Source of the DNA: Rhizodiscina lignyota
Taxonomy: Eukaryota > Ascomycota > Dothideomycetes > Aulographales > Rhizodiscinaceae
Assembly: GCA_010015805.1 (NCBI GenBank)
Contig: ML978129.1
Span: 1,364,001-1,428,000 of the forward strand
Reading direction: 5' to 3'
DNA length: 64,000 bases
In this document: positions 31,101 through 41,299 of the stretch, one piece after another
How the letters are laid out: each line of letters begins with the position of its first letter
Numbering within the stretch: position 1 is the first letter of the stretch
Program-made: the position numbers and the translations under genes
Notes under the pieces: model-generated
Seen by the model: only the letters and a program-made list of their open reading frames with translations
Database searches by the model: none
Told to the model about the DNA's origin: nothing

Positions 31101-31534
31101 GAGTCGAGAGTGCGCGTGACAACACCATAGAAGCTGAACGACTGTTTCGCAGAGCTATACCCATTGCAGAAAGAAGCCTTGGGGAGAATCATTTCGGCAC
31201 GCTGGCTGGCAAAGTGCATTTTGCGAACGTACTCGTCCGTCAGAAACGGTATGACGAAGCAGAAGAGATATTCACAAAGGTTGTTGAGAGACAGCGGTAT
31301 AAAAGTGCAGCGAGGGAGAATGGCGATCATCCTGATCGTATATTCGCTATGTGGCACCTAGTGCGATGCTACGAGCTGCATGGCAAGGTGGATGATGCGC
31401 TTCTGGTCACCGCTCAACTTGAGCAAGTCGTAAACACAATTGGCGGCCAGGGACTTGGGAAACTACACCCATTTGCAAAGCAACTGACGGAAAAGCGTAA
31501 GTGTCTAGAGGTTGCTAAGGCTGATTCAATCTAG
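28142..31534 (+). CDS. STAND/NLR-type receptor: PigL/Helo-like N-terminus, NB-ARC, TPR; 4 exons
   Basis: Fungal NOD-like receptor, intact, 1077 residues. Exons 28142-28614, 28680-28812, 28856-29109 and 29161-31534; introns are 65, 43 and 51 bp. The N-terminus MADPFSIIAGTAGLIDVLWR is the fungal STAND N-terminal domain (PigL_N/Helo-like, to about residue 155), thought to carry the effector function. The NB-ARC begins near 230 (VFTGRTSLLEDL). Walker A is YGLGGSGKTQ (residues 266-275); RNBS-A is FWGVFCIDASS; Walker B is WLLIIDNADD (337-346); VLVTTRIPANR is a sensor-like strand; LGYLPLAL (422-429) is the GxP region. After a winged-helix region, KLC-type TPRs run from about 714 to 1060 (FKEALELHEKTIKGM, EEAKEIHTKAMEGI, EAERLFRRAIPIAERSLGEN, YDEAEEIFTKVVERQ). 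Related proteins act in heterokaryon incompatibility and perhaps immunity; the ligand is unknown. Confidence 0.95.
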
Positions 31535-32817
31535 TCTTATCTCTGTTCTTACGGCATGACGCCGCGTCTAACAGCTTTAGCATGCTTTGGTCAAAGGTCG
31601 GGAGGGTATCTGCGCTGCATTGAAAGACATATATTTCGCCATTATCTTGCTCGTTGCTACGGCCCGTCAAGCAAAGTGGTGGTCTATAATTGCGATCAAC
31701 TTGCTTGACAGAAAGTACTTCGCGTTTGAAGAGGTTCGGCAAACCAAATCAGTAGCCACCAGCTTTCAGCTAGCAACATGGAAAGCATCAATGTCTTGAT
31801 GCTCCAACGACAGCATTCGTACGATGGGAACGTACTGCATTCTCAGAATAAAGAGATGCCTCGCTTCAATTCTATCCCGCAAACGCAGATGCCGAACGTC
31901 TGTGATTTAGAGGCGTAAGTCTCATTGACAGACTGATGATTACTGTTGTCCTTCATGCAAACCACAATCCTGATTTTCGCTTGTTACCAAGGCACGAGAC
32001 ACTCCCAAGCAGCGTATTGTCTTGTCTTATGCGGGGTTTGGCTTGCATGGCAGGCTGCCTTTAACGAGCAGGATGGCAAATATTCATGAGAGAGGGCGAC
32101 TTGGTTGTTTGGGTATTCGGCTCCGCTGTCCCCTTGATTCTACGACTGGAGAGGTCTGTTTTTTTCTAATTTTATGTTGAATTGGATGCAACACAGGAAA
32201 GCACAAGAACGTGGGGAGGACATTTTTTAATTTTGTTGGACAGGCTTAGGATAGCTACATGGGTTCATGAATTGGAGCAGTGACATTAAGGGGACTTATT
32301 TGCACCAAAACCTATTGGAAACAAGGTGGTTCCACATTATTTGACCCACGGCAAATAAATACATAAAGGTAGCAGAGTTATAGAGAGGCTGGTGCGCACA
32401 AAATGCCTGAGCAAGTGTCAGGTCTTCGTGGATCGAAAAACCGACCGATATTGACACTAGACACACGGTCCTTTTCAATGTATTTACTCAACCACGATAA
32501 TAGATATAGTCAAATAAAATTAATTAATAAAAAACATAGTATATAGTTAGTATTATTATCAAGAAAAAATGAAAATTTAATAGCTGTAGGGGCCCGGATG
32601 AAAATGCGAAGGTTGGATGTCAGGGTGTCAATATCGGTCAGTTTTTCGATCCGCGATGAGGTCAGTCCTCTGTAAAACTAAACGCCGATATCGCCACCTT
32701 CTCGCATGACTGTCCAAAATTTTCGTCCCACCCGAGCAGATCAAATATCTGTCTCTGCTGTCCCTCATTTCGATTGAGCAATTCCCTGGTGCACCTCTGT
32801 AAATACACAACATTACA
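31535..32817. other. Intergenic spacer containing a MITE-like element
   Basis: Between the NLR and acetylornithine aminotransferase genes. The part 31560-32420 has no supported gene. The MITE-like inverted repeat with an AT-rich core (32427-32655) is listed separately. The final 150 bp is the promoter and leader of the next gene. Confidence 0.6.
32427..32655. mobile_element. MITE-like element: 31-bp terminal inverted repeats around an AT-rich core
   Basis: The left arm 32427-32457 and the right arm 32625-32655 are reverse complements at 29 of 31 positions (core GGATCGAAAAA in the left arm, TTTTTCGATCC in the right). The interior, mainly 32478-32590, is strongly AT-rich and has no coding frame. 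Total length is 229 bp. No target-site duplication was confirmed. The two mismatches are C/T transitions. It could also be a large hairpin of another origin. Confidence 0.55.
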
Positions 32818-34356
32818 ATGGCTGCAGGGCGGTCATTGTGCCGCTGCTTGGCGACGTCGAGAACTTGTCGAATAGCCCCTCGAATTGCGAGCAGACTGTA
32901 TGCGTCACAAGCAACAGCTGCTACTTCCAATCTCCCTGGTGGTCTCAAAGATGCCATTGAGGTATGAGCTCGAATCTATCACGTTTCAATTGAGTTCTCT
33001 TATCGCTAACAGCCATTCTTATAGAGGGAGGCCTCCCTGCCAAACTCAGACCCACCGTCCGACTCCCAAACTGCTCGACTCGTCAACGACCAGATGCCTT
33101 TCATGGTTCCCACCTACGTCCGGCCGCCACCAATGTTTCATAAGGGAGAGGGGTGCTACCTTTGGGACGTCGAGAATCGTCGCTACCTCGATTTTACTGC
33201 TGGCATTGCGGTAAATGCCCTAGGTCATTGCGACCCTGAGATGGCTAGGCTTATGGCACAGCAAGTAAGTGGACAATATGTCCGGGCCTCAAATATTTTG
33301 CCTTTACTAACGTACTTCAAGGCTCAGACGCTCATCCACACATCTAATCTATATCATAACCCTTGGACAGGGGCTCTGTCCAAGCTTCTCGTGGAAAAGA
33401 CACTCGAATCAGGCGCCATGCACACGGCTAGCAAAGCATTTATTTGCAATTCAGGATCGGAGGCCAATGAAGCTGCGATAAAGTTTGCTCGCAAGGTCGG
33501 CAAGATGCTTGATGAGTCAGGCGCAAAGCATGAGATTGTCTCATTCCACAACTCGTTCCATGGCCGTACGATGGGCTCACTCTCCGCCACGCCGAATCCA
33601 AAATACCAAAAACCATTCTCACCGATGGTCCCCGGATTCCGATACGGAAACCTCAATGACTTGTCCGCGATACCAGACCTCGTCACCCAAAATACTTGTG
33701 GAGTAATCATTGAGCCCATACAAGGCGAAGGTGGTGTCAATGTCGCGACAGAGGAGTTCCTTATAGCGCTCCGGAAGCGATGCGATGAAGTCGGAGCCGT
33801 GCTCATATATGATGAGATTCAATGCGGCTTGTCTCGAACCGGCCAGCTCTGGGCGCATGCTGCACTACCCAAAGAAGCACATCCAGACATATTGACAACG
33901 GCAAAAGCACTAGGCAATGGTTTCCCTATCGGTGCAACTATTGTCAACGAAGCAGTTGCAAGTAAGATAGTGACCGGAGATCACGGCACCACTTTTGGGG
34001 GTAATCCGCTTGGATCTCGATTGGCCTACTACATCCTCTCCCGCTTGTCAGATCCGGAGCTGCAGACAAACGTGCTGAAGATGGAACAGGTATTTCGGCA
34101 GCATTTTGAGCGACTGAGACAACGATATCCCAATGTCATAACCGAAGTTAGAGGAAAGGGTCTGATTCTGGGTTTGCAGCTGTCGCAGAACGCGACGCCT
34201 ATCGTAACGGCTGCGCGTGAGCGAGGACTTCTAGTCATCACTTGTGGAACGAACACTCTCCGATTCGTACCACCCCTCGTCATTACTGAAGAAGAGATCA
34301 ATTCAGGCATGAAAATTCTGGAGGAGGCGATGCAATCCGTATTTGAGAAGGCTTAG
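32818..34356 (+). CDS. ARG8: Acetylornithine aminotransferase, mitochondrial, 3 exons
   Basis: PLP-dependent class III aminotransferase of arginine biosynthesis, converting N-acetylglutamate semialdehyde to N-acetylornithine in mitochondria. Exons 32818-32961, 33025-33264 and 33322-34356; introns of 63 bp and 57 bp give 472 residues. Exon 1 encodes a classic presequence (CRCLATSRTCRIAPRIASRL). The mature part opens with ARLVNDQMPFMVPTYVRPPP and GEGCYLWDVENRRYLDF. Cofactor residues are in NSGSEANEAAIKFAR, SFHNSFHGRTMGSLSAT, IIEPIQGEGGV and VLIYDEIQCGLSRTG; the Schiff-base lysine is in TTAKALGNGFPIG (K323). The C-terminal TNTLRFVPPLVIT is also diagnostic. The second intron has perfect GTAAGT and ACTAAC signals. 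Its length is a multiple of three with no stop, so an unspliced transcript would add 19 residues; the spliced form restores MAQQAQTLIHTSNLYHN. Confidence 0.96.
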
Positions 34357-35412
34357 ACTGTTCGTCCCACGAAAGAACAGCAAGAGATGCAATGACAACT
34401 CTTACGCCCGTGCTATCAAGCAAATAATGATTAGCTCATCCGCCAGAGGGATCATATTACGGTATTTTCCTACCCCTTCTCTCGAGTTGAGGAGACGCGC
34501 CAATCATTTCTCAGTCTCCCGCTCTATCAAATCAGTTTAAGACATAGGCTGCAACGTTCTTCAGCACTGCGTCTCGGACCCACGACATTGGAAACACGAC
34601 CATCAGGATACGAGGATTCTGCATCATGTCGCGTCGTGCAGGCGTGAAAATAGCATGTCTAGATTGGCCACGTTCAAAGTTCAGATGCTGTGGCCTTGAA
34701 CAGTGCTTCAGTGATGGTGTTCGTTGTGCGTAAACACGATAAATGCAGCATCGCGAAACGGCAAACGAATGTCGCGGGTAGGAAATTGCTCGATCTCTCA
34801 GCCGCACGAGTTTCCTGCAGACTGCCGTCAGATTTTCCCAAGGATTGCATGGAAATTTCCATTGGACCGATTGTCCAGCGTGGAGGGTGGGTCAACACCA
34901 TTAGAATTTCGAGAGATAAATTCCTGCACTCTATGGTTCCAGCGTGCATCGATGACGGAGTATTATATTCTCGTCAATAGATTGGTTCAGCCAATGAGAA
35001 ATTCCCATTCAAACATTTCGTTTGTGCATTGTCCTCCGCTGCATTCCAAGCCATTTTCCTTGCGTCGTAGCGGGATGAATATGTGTCTCAAGGCCAATGC
35101 GGTCTCTCGGTTTTCGCCGCATTTGGAAACCACGCTCCCACACCAGAACAAAGAAAACAACTTCCGCACTCGTCATGACTAGCTCTTCACCTCTGGCAGT
35201 GGCTGGGAACAATCCATGCAGCCGCCCTTGGATGACAAAGAGGGCTCTATTGAGTTGGTCTGGAAGAATAGAACAAAGTGGTCACGGACACATAATGCCA
35301 TCCAAAGTACTTCGGTCAATATCAACTTCCCATCAACTCTCGAACTGCATCGGAAATCGGTCGATAAACTTCCTCGAGGCAACTGGCGAATCCAGACTAC
35401 ATCGCACTGCCA
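34357..35412. other. Intergenic spacer upstream of the HMG-box gene
   Basis: Several overlapping frames of under 155 codons on both strands, none with a recognisable domain. I regard it as 3' flank of the aminotransferase and a long promoter or leader of the HMG-box gene. A further 5' exon cannot be excluded. Confidence 0.5.
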
Positions 35413-37933
35413 ATGTCGACGGCCACCGCGGCCCCACCGAAGGCGTGGACAGCATCAGAACGAGATTCTTCGCCCGGTCCAAACTCGAGGAGATCATCTA
35501 AGAATTCAAGCAAGGTAGTCGACACCGACGCAGATGCCGCGTCAAGGAGAGCTTTTGCGAAGAATGAGAAGGTACCAGTCACCCGGAGGACGTCAACAGC
35601 CACGTCTACCAGATCACATAAGTCAGAGAGCTCGAACAAGGCTGCGAAAGGCAATGATGATGGCCCGCTGACGCCGAAGTCATCACCACACGTCCGGACC
35701 ACTCGGAAGAGAGCCGCCGAAACAATGGAAGAAACGAAGGACGATGAAGAAATTGACGCCGAGGAGATGAGCCCAACACATACCCGAGACAACTCTGGTG
35801 ATTCACGAGACTCCACAAAATCAGTTTGTCTCTGCCAGCCAGCCCCAAAGATCCCACGGCCTAGAAACGGTAGGTGAAGCCACCTATTCGCATAATCATC
35901 TCGTTCTTTGTTTGAAGCGATATTCTTTCTTCAGCTATGACGCCTCAAACAAAGAATGACCCTCTTTATTAACCGCTTTTGCCCAATCAGCTGTTGACAT
36001 GACGTTCTTTGCAGCTTTCATGCTTTATCGCCAAGCTCACCAGGCCTCCGTCGCTGCTCAGAATCCGGGTATCCCCAATCCCGACATATCAAAGATCATT
36101 GGAAGGCAGTGGCATTCGTCGCCGCCGTCTGTGAAGGAGAACTGGAAAAAACTAGCAGAGGTCAGTGCCGTTCTCTGTGATGCGCAGAGCTTGAAAACAC
36201 TAACAATAGCTTTCATACAGCAAGAAAAGGTCCGTCATCAACAACAGCATCCAGGATACCGTTATCGTCCGCGTCGCAACGACCGTCGAGGGAGCATTTC
36301 GGACACGGGAGGTAGCAACATTGGTGGAGGAGATAAAACTCGCTGCGAGAAGTGCGGAGGCAGTCGGAGTATTACAACCACATCGCCAAACGCAGCAACG
36401 GCTCCCGTGCCAGCATCACCAGCTGTCGCAGACGATAGTCATCCTGCAACGCCTGTCACACGTTATCTCCCAAATATGAATGCACTAAGTCTTCAATCTC
36501 CATACGCGCGTAGAACGCGCATAGGCCCCGCAGGACTACACATCAATGCTGCAGCGTCCCGTCAACGTCTTCCGGAGGACGTACCAAGCCCAGGTTCGCC
36601 TGATTCTAAGCGCAGACGATACAATGGGCCTCAACCGGCATACTATCACCGCGCTGGCGTAGCCCCAGGAACACCTTATGCTTTTCCTCCACCTGGACAT
36701 ACAGCACTCCCGCCCGTAGGCCACAGTCGCAGAGAATCCTTACCCAGACCATCAGAACTGTTTCGAACATCACCCCCGCATACCGCCTCACTAATGGGAC
36801 CACCGCCGACTCCGAGACCGATCAATGTGGGACCACAGTCTCCCTACCCACCAGATGCTTCTCGGGCTGCCGCATGGGAGAGAATGAGCTTGACACTACC
36901 GCCGCTGCAGACTCCGCCGAGCTCGACCGGTGTTAGTTCACAAGGGATACCATCTGCTGGGTTGGATACATCATTTCGAGACCCACGCGTCGTTGGCGCT
37001 GCAGTTATGAAACTCCCGTTCCTGTGGAAGCTTGAAAGGTTGAGACGAATTTCGCCTCCTATTGACACCATGGTGACCACGCCGAACTCTGGGCCGTCGT
37101 CGAAATCGACTCGAGGTGCTATTGTAGCGGTTGAGGGCCGCAATCGCAAATCGGTCGATGACCTCTCAGCATGGCTTGAAGGATTTTTGAACAGAGGCGC
37201 AGATCATGATGTCAGGATCCAGGATGGACCGAAAGGCCCTGACTTACGGGAGAAGGCATCAATTGCTGAATACCTCGAAGTCATTGGACACTGGCACAAG
37301 CTGTCCAAAGCCATTTTGGATTTCATTCAGCCTGCGGAGCGTGCGTTAGAAGCGATCCAGGAAGATGATGGAGATGAGAGTGAAGATGAGGCAATGGAAG
37401 ACGCTTCTGCCGCGGAAGAGCAAGCCAGGTCTGACGAAGGCGAAAGAACTTCCACACAAGAGCGCACAGCTGTATCGGAAGCAGAAGCGGAAGGGAAAGC
37501 TCCTGCTCCGTTAGGGCGTATACCTCTTTTGATTTTCAAAACTTTTAGCCTCCAAGCTTGCGACCGCTACGCCTGTACCATTCCGATTAATGACACGTAC
37601 GGGCCTTCCGATCATTGGGTATGGATGGCAACTCTTTGGCGAGGTATCCCAGGTGCGGATATCACAATATATATCAAGGAGGTCGATGGTTCTCCTCAAA
37701 ACTCTGCTTCTGCCGAGTCTGCGGACAGAAGTGGAGCTGCAGGGAGTGGCGCTGCGTTAACGTCTGCAGTTGAGAAGGGAAAGATTGGAGAGGTAGATAA
37801 GGAGGAGAGCGGGGTAAAGTGTCTTATTGTTCATAAAGAAAGGGGGAGAGACATTGAGGAGAGGGCACTGCGGAGGCTGGGGTTTGAGTTGGGCGAATGG
37901 ATTAGAGAAGTTTCGAGCCTAGCAAGGAAATGA
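35413..37933 (+). CDS. HMG-box transcription factor, 3 exons
   Basis: Nuclear regulator of the MATA/Ste11-like HMG-box class. Exons 35413-35869, 36015-36160 and 36221-37933; introns of 145 bp (GTAGGT...TGCAG) and 60 bp (GTCAGT...ATACAG) give 771 residues. The first 140 residues are disordered and Ser/Lys-rich. The HMG box runs from about 145 to 220 and is assembled over all three exons: KIPRPRNAFMLYRQAHQ, then NPDISKIIGRQWHSSPPSVK, NWKKLAEQEKVRHQQQ and HPGYRYRPRRNDRRG. CEKCGG just after may be a small zinc site. A Pro-rich middle follows, then an acidic Glu/Asp stretch near residue 590. A hydrophobic C-terminal domain (FKTFSLQACDRYACTIPIND, then DHWVWMATLWRGIPGADITI) is not recognised. The second intron is in frame and stop-free. 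Target genes unknown. Confidence 0.9.
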
Positions 37934-38492
37934 TGCCAAAGCATTCGTGTTTGATAGATGCTTATCTTCTTCAGCAGCTGACATACAGTAGTAGAGCGAA
38001 TTTGGAAAAACATGATATCGAACTTCATTCGATCGGACCAGTAGTATGCTGTGCTGTTCCTCTTGTTTCCCGACGGTCAGCGGCGTAGATTGTTTAACGG
38101 GAAGGTCCCAAAAGATTACCGGATATGAGGCATCTCAGCTCTTCTTCATTGGATAGACTATTGGTGAGCTCGTGTATAGAAAGGTTAGATATCTGTAGTA
38201 GCATCAATGTGTGATTAAGGTTAAAGGTGACACGGCGAGGTCGTAAGTGCTGACACGGCGATCAGCGGTGGGCGCCAGGATTCCATATACCAGCTTCAGC
38301 TCCTTGTCATTGAGTGAGTTCGGCGCCGGTGGATAAAAGATAAAGTGGATATACAAGCCTTGCGAGTTCCAGCAAAGTGAATATCTTCTGGAAAAACTTT
38401 CAGTTTTTCGTCCAGATTTTGGCATCTCGACCGGAGCCGTCATTCGCCCTGAATCTCTCCGCATTTCTGCAGAATAAAAGAAAACTGCAAGC
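37934..38492. other. Intergenic spacer
   Basis: No coding frame with support. The final 150 bp, with GATAAAAGATAAAG at 38331-38344, is the likely promoter of the NTF2-like gene. Confidence 0.5.
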
Positions 38493-38876
38493 ATGTCGAC
38501 TTCAAACGACGAAATTGAAATCCTCAACGTCATCAACCGCTTCCTCAACTGCGTCCGCACGAAAGACAAGGCCACATTCTACGCGTGCGTGCTCGAATCG
38601 GGTGTGACGATGCGCTTCCGCGACGGCGAGCCGTGGAAGCAGACCATCGGCGAAGCCATCGAGACCCTGCCGATCTGGGAGACCGAGGACATCATCAGCG
38701 AGCACATGTACGACGCCACGGTGCGAACAGACGGCGAGTTTGGAATGTGCTTCGCGCCTTGCGTCGCGTACAGGAACGGAGAGCTGATCCACAGTGGATC
38801 GAATATTTTCACAATGTTCAAGAAGGATGGGAAGTGGATCATTGCCGGGATCAACGATATCGGGCGGAAGCCGTGA
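38493..38876 (+). CDS. Small NTF2-like (SnoaL-type) protein
   Basis: Single-exon gene of 127 residues, the usual size for a stand-alone NTF2-like cone fold. The first helix is DEIEILNVINRFLNCVRTKD, followed by FYACVLESGVTMRF. The strands are FGMCFAPCVAYRNGELIHSG and NIFTMFKKDGKWIIAGINDI. Members act as cyclases, isomerases, dehydratases or ligand carriers, and many are annotated SnoaL-like or nuclear transport factor 2-like. The catalytic residues vary too much to predict a reaction. Its GC content in the coding part is visibly higher than that of the flanks. It faces the minus-strand SDR gene 600 bp away and could belong to the same small cluster; that is inference only. Confidence 0.8.
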   Translation: MSTSNDEIEILNVINRFLNCVRTKDKATFYACVLESGVTMRFRDGEPWKQTIGEAIETLPIWETEDIISEHMYDATVRTDGEFGMCFAPCVAYRNGELIHSGSNIFTMFKKDGKWIIAGINDIGRKP

Positions 38877-39483
38877 GGAGATTACAGTCAGTGTGCTTTG
38901 GCTTCATGACTAAGGCATCAACAAGGTGGCTGTCGGCTGTATATGAGGGTCGATTCGCCGCAATAGCTAGGAATGCCCCAGTCGCTTCATTATCGTTACT
39001 TTGAGGATTTGGAGCTGGACCTGGGGAGTCTTCCAACGCACATTGACATGCAGTCTCGCTAAAAGTGCTAAAGTAGATAAGGTATTGGCCAAATATATTA
39101 CTATTCGACGGCTTGGTGCGACTATTATAGGCACTCCCGAGCAGGTTACTAATAAGTTCAAACGGTAGGTAGGGAAGAAGATGTGAACGGTTTTAACATA
39201 AGCAAGTTTTTCGTTCGACTGACATCGCTGTCACGCTGTGAACTTAAGGCCGCATTGACCATCACGTGGCTTAAACGGCGCTGTAATACATCAAAGCAAA
39301 AATCTAGACTGCCCCACTGGGCATTGACGGCAAGTTCCTACTGGTATATATACAGCGCCATCCACGTCACGTGTCAGAGCGCGCTCGGATGGGACGAGAC
39401 GACACGAGACGGCTCCTATTTGAGCATTCTGCTCTGCTCTCCACTGTGAAATTTTCCCATCTACTACTACCCAAGCCTCACAA
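38877..39483. other. Spacer between convergent NTF2-like and SDR genes
   Basis: No supported gene. Short frames only; a GGTATATATACAG sequence at 39342-39354 looks like a TATA box but no gene starts downstream of it on that strand. Confidence 0.5.
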
Positions 39484-40607
39484 TCACGCTAAGAGCCCAC
39501 CGTTGAGCCCTACAATTGAAGCTCTAAGGAAGTACGGATCCTCTTCAATGCGCTTCCGAATCTCGCCAGTGGATAGTTCGTCGACATCCCACGCTGCCCA
39601 GACGAAGCGGCCATGAAGGAACGCGGCCTCCTTCGTAGCTGCCCAAACTGCAAATCCGCCACAAAGCTCATCTGGACCTGTGTCAGCGTGATAATCTACG
39701 CGTGAAAAGAGTCCCTCACCACTGTCGAACCATTCCCGAGGCAGGCCCATCGACTTCAGCTCACCGCTATAAACAGTTCCAGGATGCTACGGTATGTGAG
39801 TACGTGGGACACTCAAGTATGTGCACGCAGGGTTTCATACGAAGCTGATAACCTGCATTACCTCGCGCGGGACATTCTGAGCAATGAGCTGGAATAGCAG
39901 GGTCCCAGTCATCTTGGAAAGAGTATATGCTGGTCGTATTGCAACGCCAGGATGGCCCGTCATGTGTATCGAAAGCGTCGACACGTTGATGAGGAACTGT
40001 TGACTTAAGTCGTCAGACATGCGCTTGCCGGCGAGGAATGGGACTACGGAGCAGTCACCTTTTGTTTCTCACCCTTCTGTGAATAGAACTTTTCGATGAA
40101 ATACAGCGGACCCTTGGCATTCGTCTCGACCTGAGACCAGACCTCGTCCGCACCGAGCTCCAACAGCGGCTCTGCTTCGGTGACTTTGGCGGCGTTCGCA
40201 ACAAGGACATCAACGGTAACGGCCTGGGCAGCCAAGTCTTTCCAGAGGGCCTCGACTTCAGTCTGCTCCACCACATCGCAGGTACGGGTGATTATCTTCG
40301 TATTAGTCCGAGCTGCTTTTGCCTCTTGCTCGAGGCTGGAGGCAGCTGTCGCCAGTACATTCGAACGGCGACCGATGATGATGACAGTCGCTGCAGAGGC
40401 ACGAACGAAGGAGCGAGCAATCGCATAGCCAATGCCAGTACCACCGCCCGTTACGAGTACTGTCCTTCCAGCCTGACTCAGCTCGGCTCTTGTGGGCGAG
40501 ATTGCAGAATAGCCCTCCCGGTGGGCCGTCTTGGTGACGTTGGTCTGAACAAGCGGTTTGAACAGTTGCTCTTTCTCTGTCAAAGACATTTGCGCTATGT
40601 CTGCCAT
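39484..40607 (-). CDS. Short-chain dehydrogenase/reductase (SDR), 3 exons
   Basis: Classical SDR-like NAD(P)-dependent oxidoreductase. Exons 40607-40059, 39996-39841 and 39786-39484; introns of 62 bp and 54 bp, both phase 0, give 335 residues. The cofactor motif is VLVTGGGTGIGYAIARSF (about residues 50-67), the arginine of IIGRRSN suggests NADP(H), VDVLVANAAKV is the NNAG equivalent, and the catalytic YxxxK is in PAYTLSKMTG. The C-terminal part VISFHPGTVYSGELKSMG is restored by splicing, and FAVWAATKEAAFLHGRFVWA is shared with the SDR at 45898-46824. The two are clear paralogues, but the other lacks introns. The first 45 residues are an N-terminal extension. Substrate unknown; a Zn(2)Cys(6) regulator starts 690 bp away on the other strand. 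Confidence 0.93.
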
Positions 40608-41299
40608 GATAGGAAGGAGGATCAGGTCGTGTTGAGCTGTGTTAATGGATGATTGGAGCCCTCGAAATGGGAATGAACTTTGGAGAACTGGATATTGTAC
40701 TTCTTGAGTGCTTGCAGGAGCTATTGCGGTTCTTATAGCCCAACAACCTATGTACCTAATGGCTTACTTACGACAACATCCTCGTGATAGACAGGAACGG
40801 ACCATGAGATGTCCCACTAGTGCCCGTCTCAGCGGAGGTTTCATATCCTACAGCGGATGGCGTCCGCAGAGATCGGGAGCTTAGCAATGCAGATTGGACG
40901 GGGTGTAACAGCGAACGAAGCAAAATTGCCAATTGGCCAAAACTAAGAGATTCCTTAAGAGGTAGAGACTTTTGAGCGGAACGCTTCGATCGTCCTGATG
41001 AAATTCTACGATCAAGACTACTGCAACTCGGACAAGGTGAGATCTTATTATAAAGGCGCCCAGTTTCCATTGCAAAGTAGCCTGGAGCCAGTTCTGACCC
41101 AATGTCGTTTGAACCACGGAAATTGCATCTGGCCAATGCTATGTCGTTCAAGTTTGTAAGGCGTAAGGAGAGGCAGGATGGCGGCGGCGCAACAGATACC
41201 CCTCGTCGATCATCCGTAAATGGATAGCGCCCGCAAATTCATAATCCAATCGCAGGAATCCCAAATTCCGTCCGCGTAGAGAACCGCCAACAAGCAATC
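40608..41299. promoter_or_regulatory. Divergent promoter region, SDR and Zn(2)Cys(6) regulator
   Basis: The two genes point away from each other across 692 bp. Minus-strand frames here (40768-41151) carry no domain. A regulator reading out next to an enzyme gene is a common layout of fungal clusters. Confidence 0.55.
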
